Part shown: positions 1-8,006 of the stretch, one piece after another
Layout of the letters: every line of letters starts with the position of its first letter
Position numbering within the stretch: position 1 is the stretch's first letter
The notes under the pieces: generated by a model
Database searches by the model: none
Told to the model about the DNA's origin: nothing
Seen by the model: only the letters and a program-made list of their open reading frames with translations
Made by a program: the position numbers and the translations under genes
From: Myxococcus guangdongensis
GTDB lineage: Bacteria; Myxococcota; Myxococcia; Myxococcales; Myxococcaceae
DNA: 64,000 nt
Direction of reading: 5' to 3'
Assembly: GCF_024198255.1 (NCBI RefSeq)
Contig: NZ_JAJVKW010000005.1
Coordinates: forward strand, 620,001 to 684,000

Positions 1-991
1 TCAGGTCGAACGTGCCCTTCACGTCGTCCGTGCTGCCGCCCGTGCGGTTGTGCACCACGGCGCTCTTGCCGGAGGGGCTGGTCAGCGTGACCTTCAGGTC
101 GCCCTTGAACGTGTGGGCGATGTCCAGGTCCAGCTTCAGGCTGTCGATGGTCGCGTCCTGGTCGATGGTGACCTTGGACGTGACGGTCGACTTGTCGAGG
201 ATCTCCGCCTTGGTGGTGTTGGTCGCGGAGATCTGCCCGGCCGCGACGCCCGCCTTCGGCAGGCCCTTGTTGGAGCCGTAGAAGCCGCCGATCTCGTTGT
301 ACGACTCGAAGATCTTCCCGGTGTTCGCATCCACCAGGTAGTTCATCTTGCGGGGGCGGTCCTGGCCCTCGATCTGCGACAGCTGCACGCGGTAGGCGGA
401 GTGATACTCGCCGGCCTTGTCCTGGTAGATGACGCGCTCGGCGTGCGGCTGCTTGTCCGGCTTCGCGCCGAACTCCTTGCGCGCGATGTCGATGGCGGAC
501 TGGGTGTTCAGCTTGGGCAGCTCCTTGCCCAGGCCCTCGGGGACCACGGACTGCTCGCCGGTGACGCTCGTCACCTGGCCGTCCTTGCCCAGGTGCGTGA
601 TGACCTGCTCACCGAAGACCTTCACGCCCTCGTGAACGCGGTCCAGACGCACGTGCGTCATGCCCAGCGCGTCCTTCTCCACGTTGGCGGCCGCGAACGC
701 CGGCTGCTGCGCCATGAGCGTCTGCGCGCCCTTGAGCGGGTTGAGGTGGGTGAGCGCCGTCTGCACGGCCTTCTGCGCCTCGGGGCTCTGCAGCGCCAGG
801 CGGCCGGGGCCCGCGGGGGCCTGCGTCAGCGTCTTCTCCGCGCGCGCCAGGTCCGTCGTGCGCGCCGAGGGGCCGAAGCCGTCCTTGGTCTGCAGCGGGG
901 CGTTGGCCGCCTTCGCGGTGTTCTTGGGCTGCGTCTCCGTGGTCGCGGGACGAACGCTGACGGGCTTGGTGTCGACTCGGCGGATGGTCAT
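1..991 (-). CDS. FTP/PepSY propeptide plus P-domain protein, cut at window start
   Basis: The gene runs off the left edge, so only its N-terminal ~330 residues are visible. Residues ~60-200 look like the FTP/PepSY propeptide of thermolysin-type (M4) proteases, ending near TGKIFESYNEIGG. Residues ~245-330 look like a proprotein-convertase P domain (FKGDLKVTLTSPSGKSAVVH). In ordinary M4 enzymes the HExxH catalytic domain lies between these two parts; here they are joined directly and no HExxH is seen, although one could lie beyond the window. The N-terminus (MTIRRVDTKPVS) has no signal peptide, which is odd for a protein with a secretion-type propeptide. The ATG at 991 was chosen; an in-frame ATG at 1003 is possible, and neither has a strong ribosome-binding site. 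The domain assignment is fairly sure, the function is not. Confidence 0.7.
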   Translation of the reverse strand, partial: MTIRRVDTKPVSVRPATTETQPKNTAKAANAPLQTKDGFGPSARTTDLARAEKTLTQAPAGPGRLALQSPEAQKAVQTALTHLNPLKGAQTLMAQQPAFAAANVEKDALGMTHVRLDRVHEGVKVFGEQVITHLGKDGQVTSVTGEQSVVPEGLGKELPKLNTQSAIDIARKEFGAKPDKQPHAERVIYQDKAGEYHSAYRVQLSQIEGQDRPRKMNYLVDANTGKIFESYNEIGGFYGSNKGLPKAGVAAGQISATNTTKAEILDKSTVTSKVTIDQDATIDSLKLDLDIAHTFKGDLKVTLTSPSGKSAVVHNRTGGSTDDVKGTFDL

Positions 992-1279
992 TTCAAAGCT
1001 CATTCACAGCGGGGGATGCGAGAATTGTCGCACCCACGTCACATGGAGTTTCCGCTCCCCCTGCTGCGACGCGCCAATTCGGGTTTGTCGGCTTGTTTCA
1101 GCCCGTGTTTCAGTGTTTTCACGCGGTTTTGAGGACGCGGAGTGTTGTCCGTAACTCCGGGGGTGCGAGTCGCCCCCGGCGGATTTCCGGACCGCGAAGC
1201 CGAATTAACCGTGAATTATCCCAGGATTTTTCCAGCCTCACCGGCATGGAAAGAGGCCCTTCCGGGGCTTGGGGGAGGA

Positions 1280-2008
1280 TCAGGGCCCGCCGAAGAAGGA
1301 CGCCTCGAGCACGCGCACGAAGAGGTTGCAGGCGGCGTGGAAGAGGGCGGCGCCGACGACGGTGCCGGTGCGCTCGCGCATCCAGCCAAACAGCAGGGCG
1401 GGGAAGAAGACCGACAGCCGCCAGGTCTGGAAGATGGCCAGGTGGCCCAGGGCGAAGAGCAGGGCGGTCACCCAGAAGGCGGGTCCCAGCCGGGCGCCGA
1501 GGAACTTGCGGCCCTGGGGCCAGGCGTCTCTCAGGCGCGCTTGCAGATAGCCCCGGTAGAAGAACTCCTCGGGCAGGGCCACGACGAAGAGCTGATCCAC
1601 CACCCACTCGCCGAAGCGCGGCGGCAGCCGGAGGCGGAAGTGGACCTCGCCGCCCAGGGGCGTGAGGTGGCGCGCGAGCGCCTCGGGCAGGTGGGGGAGG
1701 ACTTCGGCGAACCCGGCGAACGCCAGGAAGAAGAGCGGGCCCACCAGCGCGGAGACCTTCAGGAACAACACCAGATCTTCACGCCACGCGCGGGCGGACA
1801 GGCCGTAGTCGCGGTAGTCCTCGTCCCGCCAGCGCATGGGGATGAGGGGCAGGTAGAGGAAGCCCACCGTGGCGACCAGCTTGGGGATGCTGGTGCCGCC
1901 GAAGGCGAGGAACGCGGCGATGATGCCCGCGAAGCCCAGGGCCCACAGGCCCACGGCTTCCTGCACGGCGCTGGGGCGCCAGGGAGTCGCCACCGACTGC
2001 TGGGTCAT
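1280..2008 (-). CDS. mrtC: CPBP-family intramembrane protease, probable myxosortase
   Basis: This 242-residue multi-pass membrane protein carries all three CPBP (CAAX-protease/bacteriocin-processing) motifs: EEFFYR at 147-152, FALGH at 185-189 and HAACN at 224-228. These supply the usual glutamate and histidine catalytic residues inside the membrane. In myxobacteria a CPBP protein paired with a degenerate trypsin-like protein has been proposed as the myxosortase that processes MYXO-CTERM tails on surface proteins. Exactly that pairing is seen here: the start ATG overlaps the stop of the upstream trypsin-like gene by ATGA, so the two are probably translationally coupled. A MYXO-CTERM protein (the M36 protease near 19.7-24.6 kb) is in the same window. 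The CPBP family call is firm. The substrate and symbol come from the gene pairing and knowledge of the family. Confidence 0.82.
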   Translation of the reverse strand: MTQQSVATPWRPSAVQEAVGLWALGFAGIIAAFLAFGGTSIPKLVATVGFLYLPLIPMRWRDEDYRDYGLSARAWREDLVLFLKVSALVGPLFFLAFAGFAEVLPHLPEALARHLTPLGGEVHFRLRLPPRFGEWVVDQLFVVALPEEFFYRGYLQARLRDAWPQGRKFLGARLGPAFWVTALLFALGHLAIFQTWRLSVFFPALLFGWMRERTGTVVGAALFHAACNLFVRVLEASFFGGP

Positions 2009-2628
2009 GGTCCGTCCGCGGAGGCGAGCGTCACCTTCACCTCGCCCATGGGCAGCACCCTGCAACCGCGCCGGGTGCGCTGCACCACCACCGCCACCAG
2101 CCTGCCGTCCCCGTCGAACACGGGGCTGCCGGGAGGAAGCGCGAGGGGCACGTCATAGAAGGGCGCCGGCGCGCGAGAGACCTGGGCCGCCTCCGGCTTC
2201 GCGGGACGACCCCGGGTGCCGGGCACCACGCCCACCACCCAGCGTCCCTCCAGGCTGTCGCCGTCCTTGAGCAGCCGCACCGCCACGGCCGGGTACGTGC
2301 CATCCGGGGCCGCGACGACGGCGACCTTCAGCGCGCCGTTGGCGAGCAGGACGCGCGCGGGCAGGGCCTGCCCCGCGTGTTCGACGGTGGCGACCTGGAG
2401 GCCGACATACTCCTCGCCCACGGGCTCCACGGAGGTGAGCACCTGGCCCGCGGCGCCCACGATGACGCCGTGTCCGGTGCGCTGGGGGCCGCTGACCTTC
2501 ACCACGGAGCGGGTGTGCTGCTCCAGCACGCGCTGGAGGTCCGCGCGTGAGGGCCGCGCCTTGTCCGCCGCGAAGGCGGGCAGGGCGAGGAGACACAGTG
2601 AGAGGACGAGCGGGGACAGGCGGGACAT
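2005..2628 (-). CDS. mrtX: Degenerate trypsin-like protein, probable myxosortase partner
   Basis: This 207-residue protein begins with a clear signal peptide (LVLSLCLLALPAFA) and has a chymotrypsin/HtrA-like fold pattern. The triad is not conserved: the His segment reads LTSVEPV, where active enzymes have LTNxHVV; the Asp segment reads LKVAVVA; and the Ser segment reads PPGSPVFDGDG, lacking the GNSGGP nucleophile. It is therefore probably a non-catalytic, periplasmic scaffold or substrate-recognition partner. It lies 19 bases after polX and overlaps the CPBP gene by 4 bases, consistent with joint expression. The mrtX symbol follows the published myxosortase pairing of a CPBP protease with a trypsin-like partner and is used here by analogy. 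A diverged HtrA-type protease of unknown activity is the alternative. Confidence 0.72.
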   Translation of the reverse strand: MSRLSPLVLSLCLLALPAFAADKARPSRADLQRVLEQHTRSVVKVSGPQRTGHGVIVGAAGQVLTSVEPVGEEYVGLQVATVEHAGQALPARVLLANGALKVAVVAAPDGTYPAVAVRLLKDGDSLEGRWVVGVVPGTRGRPAKPEAAQVSRAPAPFYDVPLALPPGSPVFDGDGRLVAVVVQRTRRGCRVLPMGEVKVTLASADGP

Positions 2629-2647
2629 CGGCGCGCGGGGGAGCCTA

Positions 2648-4390
2648 TCACCGCCCGGCGCGCAGCGCGGTGAGGAAGCGCTCCGCGCTCTGGGTGTTGA
2701 GCACGTCCTGCTTGCGGGCCCAGCCCCGCCGGGCCGTGGCGACCCCGAAGGCCAGGTTGGCCAGGTCCTCGCGGCGGTGCGCGTCGCAGCTCACCACCAG
2801 CTTCACGCCCAGCTGGACGGCCTTGCGGACATATTCGGCCTTGATGTCCAGCCGCGCGGGCTTGCCGTTGATCTCCACCGCGACGCCGCGCCGGGCGGCG
2901 TGCTCGAGCACCTCTTCCATGCGCAGGGGATAGGGCTCGCGGCTCTGGAGCAGCCGTCCGGTGGGGTGCCCGAGGATGTGCATGTGGGGGTTGTCCAACG
3001 CGGTGAGGACCCGCTTCGTCATCTGGTCCTCGTCCATGGAGTGGCGCACGTGGATGGAGGCGATGACCACCTCCAGCTTCTCGAGCACCTTGTCGTCGTA
3101 GTCGAGCGCGCCGGACTCGAGGATGTCCACCTCGATGCCCTTGAGCAGGCGCACGCCCGGGACGGCGGCGTTGACGCGGTCGATCTCCTCCCACTGGCGC
3201 TCGAGCGCTTCGACCTTGAGGCCGCCCGCGTAGATGGCCGCCTCGCTGTGCTCGGTGATGGTGAGGTACTTCAACCCCAGGGCCTTGGCGGCGAGCGCCA
3301 TCTCCTCGAGCGTGTTGCGGCCGTCGGACCATGTGGAGTGGGCGTGCACGGCGCCCTGGAGGTCCTCCATCGTGACCAGGTCCGTGGGCAGCTTGCCCGC
3401 GCGCGCGGCCTCCACCTCGCCGTTGTCCTCGCGCAGCTCCGGCGGGACGAACTGCATGTCGAGCAGCGCGTAGAGCGCGGCCTCGTCCGCGACGGGCAGC
3501 TTGGTGCCGTCGTCGCGGTGCACGCCCCACTCGGAGATCTTCATGCCGCGCTCGTGGCCCAGGCTGCGCAGGCGGATGTGATGGGCCTTGGAGCCGGTGA
3601 AGTGGTGCAGGGCGGTGGCGAAGTCCTCGTCGGGGAGCACGCGCAGGTCGACCTGGAGGTCGCCGGCCTCCATGCGCACGGAGCACTTGCTGTCGCCCTT
3701 GCCAATGAGGGTGGCCACGCCGGGGGAGGTCGCCAGCGCGTCCAGCACGGGACCGGGGTCCGCGGCGGAGGCGATGATGTCCACGTCCGCCACCGTCTCG
3801 GCGCGGCGGCGCACGCTGCCGCCCAGGCTGGCGCGGATGACTCCGGGCGAGGCGCGTACGCGCTCCAGCAGCGCCTCCGCGATGGGGAGCACGTCGCCCA
3901 GGAGCTTTCGCTCTCCGCGCGCGCGTCGGTACAGGGTGATGCCCTCGAGGATCTTCGCCTGGCTCTTCTCGCCGAAGCCCTTCAGCTGCTTCACGCGGCC
4001 CTCGCGGCAGGCCTGCTCGAGCTCTTCGACGCTCCCGATGCCCAGCTCCTTCCAGAGCGTGGCGACCTTGCGCGGGCCGATGTCCGGCAGCTTCATCAGC
4101 TCCAGGAGTCCGGGAGGGAACTTCGCCCGCAGCTCCTCGAAGTAGGTCATCCGTCCGGTGGTCACCAACTCGGTGATCTTCTCGGCGAGCGCGGGGCCGA
4201 TGCCCGGCAGGCTCTCCAGGCGCCCCTCGGAGACGAGCGTCCCCAACTCTTGGGTGAGGCCGAGGATGCGGTCGGCCCCCATGTCGTAGGCACGGGAGCG
4301 GAAGCCGTTCTCGCCCTGGAGCTGGAGCAGGAGGGAGATGTCCCGGAGGACCTGGGCAACGGTGGCTTTGTCGACGATGGGCGCGGTCAC
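2648..4390 (-). CDS. polX: DNA polymerase X with C-terminal PHP domain
   Basis: This 580-residue bacterial PolX repairs DNA gaps with its polymerase core and is expected to trim 3' ends with its PHP domain. N-terminal helix-hairpin-helix segments (LPGIGPALAEKI and LPDIGPRKVATLW) are followed by the family X nucleotidyltransferase motif GGSVRRRAETVADVDII, whose DxD pair binds metal. The C-terminal PHP part starts VHAHSTWSDG and ends with SCDAHRREDLANLAFG. There is no in-frame ATG. GTG at 4390 was chosen because AGGTGA lies 8 bases upstream; an earlier GTG at 4402 has no such site. The length fits the family. It is the first gene of a possible polX-mrtX-mrtC transcription unit and is divergent from the Rieske gene. 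Confidence 0.93.
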   Translation of the reverse strand: MTAPIVDKATVAQVLRDISLLLQLQGENGFRSRAYDMGADRILGLTQELGTLVSEGRLESLPGIGPALAEKITELVTTGRMTYFEELRAKFPPGLLELMKLPDIGPRKVATLWKELGIGSVEELEQACREGRVKQLKGFGEKSQAKILEGITLYRRARGERKLLGDVLPIAEALLERVRASPGVIRASLGGSVRRRAETVADVDIIASAADPGPVLDALATSPGVATLIGKGDSKCSVRMEAGDLQVDLRVLPDEDFATALHHFTGSKAHHIRLRSLGHERGMKISEWGVHRDDGTKLPVADEAALYALLDMQFVPPELREDNGEVEAARAGKLPTDLVTMEDLQGAVHAHSTWSDGRNTLEEMALAAKALGLKYLTITEHSEAAIYAGGLKVEALERQWEEIDRVNAAVPGVRLLKGIEVDILESGALDYDDKVLEKLEVVIASIHVRHSMDEDQMTKRVLTALDNPHMHILGHPTGRLLQSREPYPLRMEEVLEHAARRGVAVEINGKPARLDIKAEYVRKAVQLGVKLVVSCDAHRREDLANLAFGVATARRGWARKQDVLNTQSAERFLTALRAGR

Positions 4391-4468
4391 GTCAGAGGTC
4401 ACCTGGAAGAAGGTAATGCCCGGGGAACGGGGGTGCAGCTTGCTTCTCGTTGTGGGAAAAGGGCGGCG

Positions 4469-4786
4469 ATGACGAAGATCAAGCTCGGACCGGCGGACTT
4501 CGCCGAGAAGGAAATGCGCGGCTACGAAGTCGGCAAGCGCAATGTCTGCATCGCGAAGATTCACGGCCGTTACAAGGGCCTTGATGATTGGTGCAACCAC
4601 GCGGGCTGTCTGCTGTCCGGCGGACGCCTCGAGGACAACATGGTCGTCTGCCCCTGTCATGAGGTCGGCTTCGACATGGACACGGGGAAGAACGAGACCT
4701 CGCCTGGGGTCTGTGACGACCAGCCGACAGTGAGCGTCGAGGTCGAGGACGGCACCCTCGTCCTCGAGCTCCCCGACAACACCTGA
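4469..4786 (+). CDS. Rieske-type [2Fe-2S] protein
   Basis: This 105-residue soluble protein is essentially one Rieske domain. The cluster ligands are visible as CNH (in WCNHAGC) and CPCH (in CPCHEVGFD), the CxH...CxxH arrangement, separated by LLSGGRLEDNMVV. The usual Gly after the second His (CxxHG) is replaced by Glu. Such small proteins act as electron carriers for oxygenases or nitrite-reductase-like enzymes, but no oxygenase is adjacent, so the partner is unknown. The start ATG has a purine-rich stretch (GGGAAAAGGG) upstream. The MoaB-like gene follows after 28 bases on the same strand, so co-transcription is possible. Confidence 0.85.
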   Translation: MTKIKLGPADFAEKEMRGYEVGKRNVCIAKIHGRYKGLDDWCNHAGCLLSGGRLEDNMVVCPCHEVGFDMDTGKNETSPGVCDDQPTVSVEVEDGTLVLELPDNT

Positions 4787-4814
4787 CGTGCCCCGGCACC
4801 GGAGTCACCTCCTC

Positions 4815-5669
4815 ATGGCACACGACGACCATGACCACGGCGGCACGCCGCCCTCGCATCGGCACGAGCACCCCCACACCCATGAGGATGGCGTGGTGCA
4901 TTCCCACGAACACGCCCATGAGCACGAGCACGCCCATGCGCATGGCGCCGAGCACGGGAAGGACCCCGCGCATGACCACGGGCACGCGCATGACCACGGG
5001 CACGGCCACGGCCACAGCCATGACCACAGCCAAGGTCATGACCATGGGCACTCGCATGACCATGGCCACAGCCACGCGCATGACCACGGGCACAGCCATG
5101 ACCACGGCCACAGCCATGACCACGGGCACGCGCACAGCCACGGACAGCCCGTGCACGGTGGTGAGGGAGGTGTCGCGCAGGAGCACAAGTCGCGTGCGCC
5201 CGTGCATGTCAGCACCTTCGTGGTGACGTGCTCCGACAGTCGCGATGCCTCACGTGACGCGAGTGGTCGGGTGCTGCGCGAGGGCCTCGAGTCCGCGGGC
5301 CACGGCGTCGCCGGCTACCTCGTCGTGAAGGACGACCCGGAGGCCATCCGGAAGGCGGTGGCGGAGGCCCAGTCGGTGGGGGCCCGGGCCCTCCTCTTCA
5401 CGGGGGGCACCGGCATCGGTCGACGCGACACCACCGTGGAGACGCTGCGCGGCCTGTTCGAGAAGGAGCTCCCCGGCTTCGGTGAGCTGTTCCGCATGCT
5501 CTCGTACAAGCAGATCGGCAGCCCGGCCATGATGTCGCGCGCGACCGCGGGCACGTACCAGGGAATGATCATCTTCGCCCTGCCGGGCTCGCCGCAGGCC
5601 GTACGACTCGCGCTGGAGGCGCTCATCCTCCCCGAGCTGGGCCACGCCGTACGGGAGCTGACCCGGTAA
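4815..5669 (+). CDS. MoaB/MogA-type molybdopterin protein with long His-rich N-terminus
   Basis: The C-terminal ~165 residues form a MoaB/MogA domain, which adenylylates molybdopterin during molybdenum cofactor synthesis. The conserved FTGGTGIGRRDTT loop and the SRATAGTYQG and FALPGSPQAV segments are present. The N-terminal ~115 residues are a low-complexity run of His, Asp, Gly and Ser (repeats such as HDHGHSHDHGH), like the metal-binding tails of HypB, UreE or ZIP-type proteins. I infer metal storage or delivery, but the metal cannot be read from the sequence. The ATG at 4815 sits after GGAGTCACCTCCTC; an upstream in-frame GTG at 4788 is less likely. The repeat is coding and reads through without a break, although its length may vary between strains. 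Confidence 0.83.
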   Translation: MAHDDHDHGGTPPSHRHEHPHTHEDGVVHSHEHAHEHEHAHAHGAEHGKDPAHDHGHAHDHGHGHGHSHDHSQGHDHGHSHDHGHSHAHDHGHSHDHGHSHDHGHAHSHGQPVHGGEGGVAQEHKSRAPVHVSTFVVTCSDSRDASRDASGRVLREGLESAGHGVAGYLVVKDDPEAIRKAVAEAQSVGARALLFTGGTGIGRRDTTVETLRGLFEKELPGFGELFRMLSYKQIGSPAMMSRATAGTYQGMIIFALPGSPQAVRLALEALILPELGHAVRELTR

Positions 5670-5846
5670 CGAACGCGCGGGATTTTCATCGCGTGAGAAC
5701 TGTTACGGTTTTCCCTTATTGCTGGGGCTTTGAGGATTGACCCACGGGAAATGTTTACGCAGAGTATACGCAATTCGCTGCTCTGTCGCGAATAGGTCCC
5801 GTTGGTCGTCCCTTCAAAGTTGACCCTCCCGGAGAGGAGGAGCCCC

Positions 5847-7877
5847 ATGCATATGAAACGACTGGGTTCGTTGGCGTTGATGCTTGGCTGTGTCTCGGCG
5901 TACGCGAAGGCGCCGGAGCGCGAGGTGTGGATCACCCTCGGCGCGGATGCCGTCACGGAGGTGAACGCCGCGTTCATCGTCGCCGGAGAGCGGGTCCCCT
6001 CGCTGGCGGGGCGCAAGGGCGACGTGGTCGCGATGAAGCTGCCCGAGTCGCGCATCGACCTCGTCTCCGAGGTGATGCACGAGAAGCTCAAGCGCTGCGG
6101 CGGCTTCCTCTACCACGACACGGAGGCGGACGCGCTGGCGGAGCTGACCCACGACGGCGCGCCGCAGCTGGCCCCCTCGCTGGCCGTGACGTACTCGTTG
6201 GACAAGGCCCCGGTGGTCAACACGCTCATCGGCAACATGGCCGAGTCGAACATCCGGACCAACATCCAGCACCTCTCCAGCTACCCCACGCGCTACTACA
6301 CCTCCACCACGGGCGTGCAGGCCGCCACGTGGGTGCGTGACTTGTGGGCGGGCTACGCCGGTGCTCGCGCCCAGACGGGCGGGGATGTCACCGTGGAGCT
6401 CTTCACCCACGCCGCGTGGGCGCAGCCGTCCGTCATCCTGACCATCAAGGGCACGCAGCAGGTGCCGGTGGGGGACGAGGAGATCGTCGTCCTGGGTGGC
6501 CACCTGGACTCCACCAACCTGTCGGGCACCCTGGCCCCGGGCGCTGACGACAACGCGTCCGGCATCTCCACGCTCTCCGAGGTCATCCGCGTGGCGATGG
6601 CGGCCAACTACCAGCCGCTGCGCACGGTGAAGTTCATGGCGTACGCCGCCGAGGAAGTGGGTCTGCGCGGCTCCAAGGAGATCGCCGACAAGGCCAAGAA
6701 CGACGGCGACAAGGTCGTCGGCGTCCTCCAGCTCGACATGACGAACTACAAGGGCTCCGTGGCCGACGTCGTGCTGATGACGGACTTCACCAACGCGGCG
6801 CAGAACGCGTTCATCGGCAGCCTCATCTCCACCTACGTCGCCGGCGTGCAGCAGTCGACCTCGGCCTGCGGCTATGGCTGCTCGGACCACGCGTCCTGGA
6901 ACGCGGCGGGCTTCGCGGCCTCCATTCCGTTCGAGTCGATGATGGGCCAGCACAACAGCACCATCCACACCGCCAACGACACCCTCGCGGTGAGCAACAA
7001 CAACGCGAACCACGCGCTCAAGTTCGCCAAGGTCGCCGGCTCGTACATGGTCGAGCTCGCCAAGGGCTCCGCGACGCTGTCCGACCCCGTGCCGCCCACC
7101 GTGGCCCTCACCGCTCCGACGACGGGCACCACCGTGTCCGGCACCGTCACCGCCAGCGCCACCGCGCAGGACAACCAGGGCATCAGCCGCGTGGAGTTCC
7201 TGGTGGACGGCGCCGTCGTCGGCACCGCCACCACGTCCCCGTACTCCATCGCGTGGAACACCGCCGTCATCGCCAATGGCAGCCACGCCGTCGTTGCCCG
7301 GGCCTATGACCTCATCGGCAACACCACGGACAGCGCCGCCGTCACGGTGACGACCAGCAACTCCTCGGGCAACGCCATCTATGACCCGGTGCTGCGCGTC
7401 CCGCGCTGCGCGAACGTGTCCAACATGTGTGACTCCACCACGCTGCTCGTCGGCCGCGCGAGCCTGGGGCCCGAGGCGAACGGCCCCAACACCGTCAACA
7501 ACTCGTGCACGGACGGCGTCAACGGCTTCTTCCACGTCGATGAGTCGAATGACCGCATCAAGGTCTCCACCGTCAGCGGCAACCCCTTCGCCGCCGGTGA
7601 GACGGTGCTCATCGAGGCCACGGTGTATGCGCTCGCCGCGCGTCCCGACAAGCTGGACCTGTTCCACGCTCCCGACGCGAACAACCCGGTGTGGACGAAG
7701 ATCACCACCCTCGCTCCGCCGGCCGGTGGCCAGCACACGCTGTCGGCGACCTTCACGCTGCCGGCGGGTGCCAACCAGGTCGTGAGGGCGCACTTCCGCA
7801 AGCAGGGCAGCGCCACGCCGTGCACCACGGGGGCCTACGACGACCACGACGACATCGTGTTCGCCGTGAACCCGTAG
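5847..7877 (+). CDS. Secreted M28 zinc aminopeptidase with Ig-like and C-terminal domains
   Basis: This 676-residue protein begins with a signal peptide (MKRLGSLALMLGCVSAYA) after a strong ribosome-binding site, GGAGAGGAGG. The M28 catalytic domain shows all expected zinc and catalytic residues: GGHLDS (~218), the bridging Asp in GADDNASG (~232), the EE pair in YAAEEVGLRG (~268), an Asp in QLDMTNYKG (~297) and the final His in SDHASWNAAG (~347). A bacterial Ig-like domain (~415-505) and a ~170-residue C-terminal domain of unknown role follow. It probably removes amino acids from extracellular peptides during predation or feeding. A large hairpin lies just after the stop codon. The 177-base upstream region is AT-richer than its surroundings, but no clear promoter was identified. 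Confidence 0.92.
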   Translation: MHMKRLGSLALMLGCVSAYAKAPEREVWITLGADAVTEVNAAFIVAGERVPSLAGRKGDVVAMKLPESRIDLVSEVMHEKLKRCGGFLYHDTEADALAELTHDGAPQLAPSLAVTYSLDKAPVVNTLIGNMAESNIRTNIQHLSSYPTRYYTSTTGVQAATWVRDLWAGYAGARAQTGGDVTVELFTHAAWAQPSVILTIKGTQQVPVGDEEIVVLGGHLDSTNLSGTLAPGADDNASGISTLSEVIRVAMAANYQPLRTVKFMAYAAEEVGLRGSKEIADKAKNDGDKVVGVLQLDMTNYKGSVADVVLMTDFTNAAQNAFIGSLISTYVAGVQQSTSACGYGCSDHASWNAAGFAASIPFESMMGQHNSTIHTANDTLAVSNNNANHALKFAKVAGSYMVELAKGSATLSDPVPPTVALTAPTTGTTVSGTVTASATAQDNQGISRVEFLVDGAVVGTATTSPYSIAWNTAVIANGSHAVVARAYDLIGNTTDSAAVTVTTSNSSGNAIYDPVLRVPRCANVSNMCDSTTLLVGRASLGPEANGPNTVNNSCTDGVNGFFHVDESNDRIKVSTVSGNPFAAGETVLIEATVYALAARPDKLDLFHAPDANNPVWTKITTLAPPAGGQHTLSATFTLPAGANQVVRAHFRKQGSATPCTTGAYDDHDDIVFAVNP

Positions 7878-7896
7878 TCATCGCGTAGGATGCCCT

Positions 7897-7933
7897 CCCG
7901 CGCCTCCTCCCGAATCGGTGGAGGAGGCGCGGG
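7897..7933. terminator. Large perfect hairpin after the M28 gene
   Basis: A perfect 14-base inverted repeat, CCCGCGCCTCCTCC and its complement, is separated by 9 bases. It begins 20 bases after the M28 stop codon. No T-run follows, so it may be a Rho-assisted terminator or an mRNA 3' stabiliser, not a classical intrinsic terminator. Confidence 0.55.
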
Positions 7934-8006
7934 ACTCCCGGGCCCGGAGGGGCTCGGGAAGCGTGGGCGGCGGGCCGCCGTTCCAGGAACATTTGGGAGC
8001 CCCGAC

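Noticed and set aside
4960..5150. Regular short repeats that could suggest a CRISPR array
   Set aside because: The repeats are in frame, encode His/Asp/Gly runs, and have no spacers of unique sequence.
5737..5770. Sigma-70 promoter before the M28 gene (TTGACC and TATACG)
   Set aside because: The spacing of 22 bases is too long for a normal promoter, so I do not list it.
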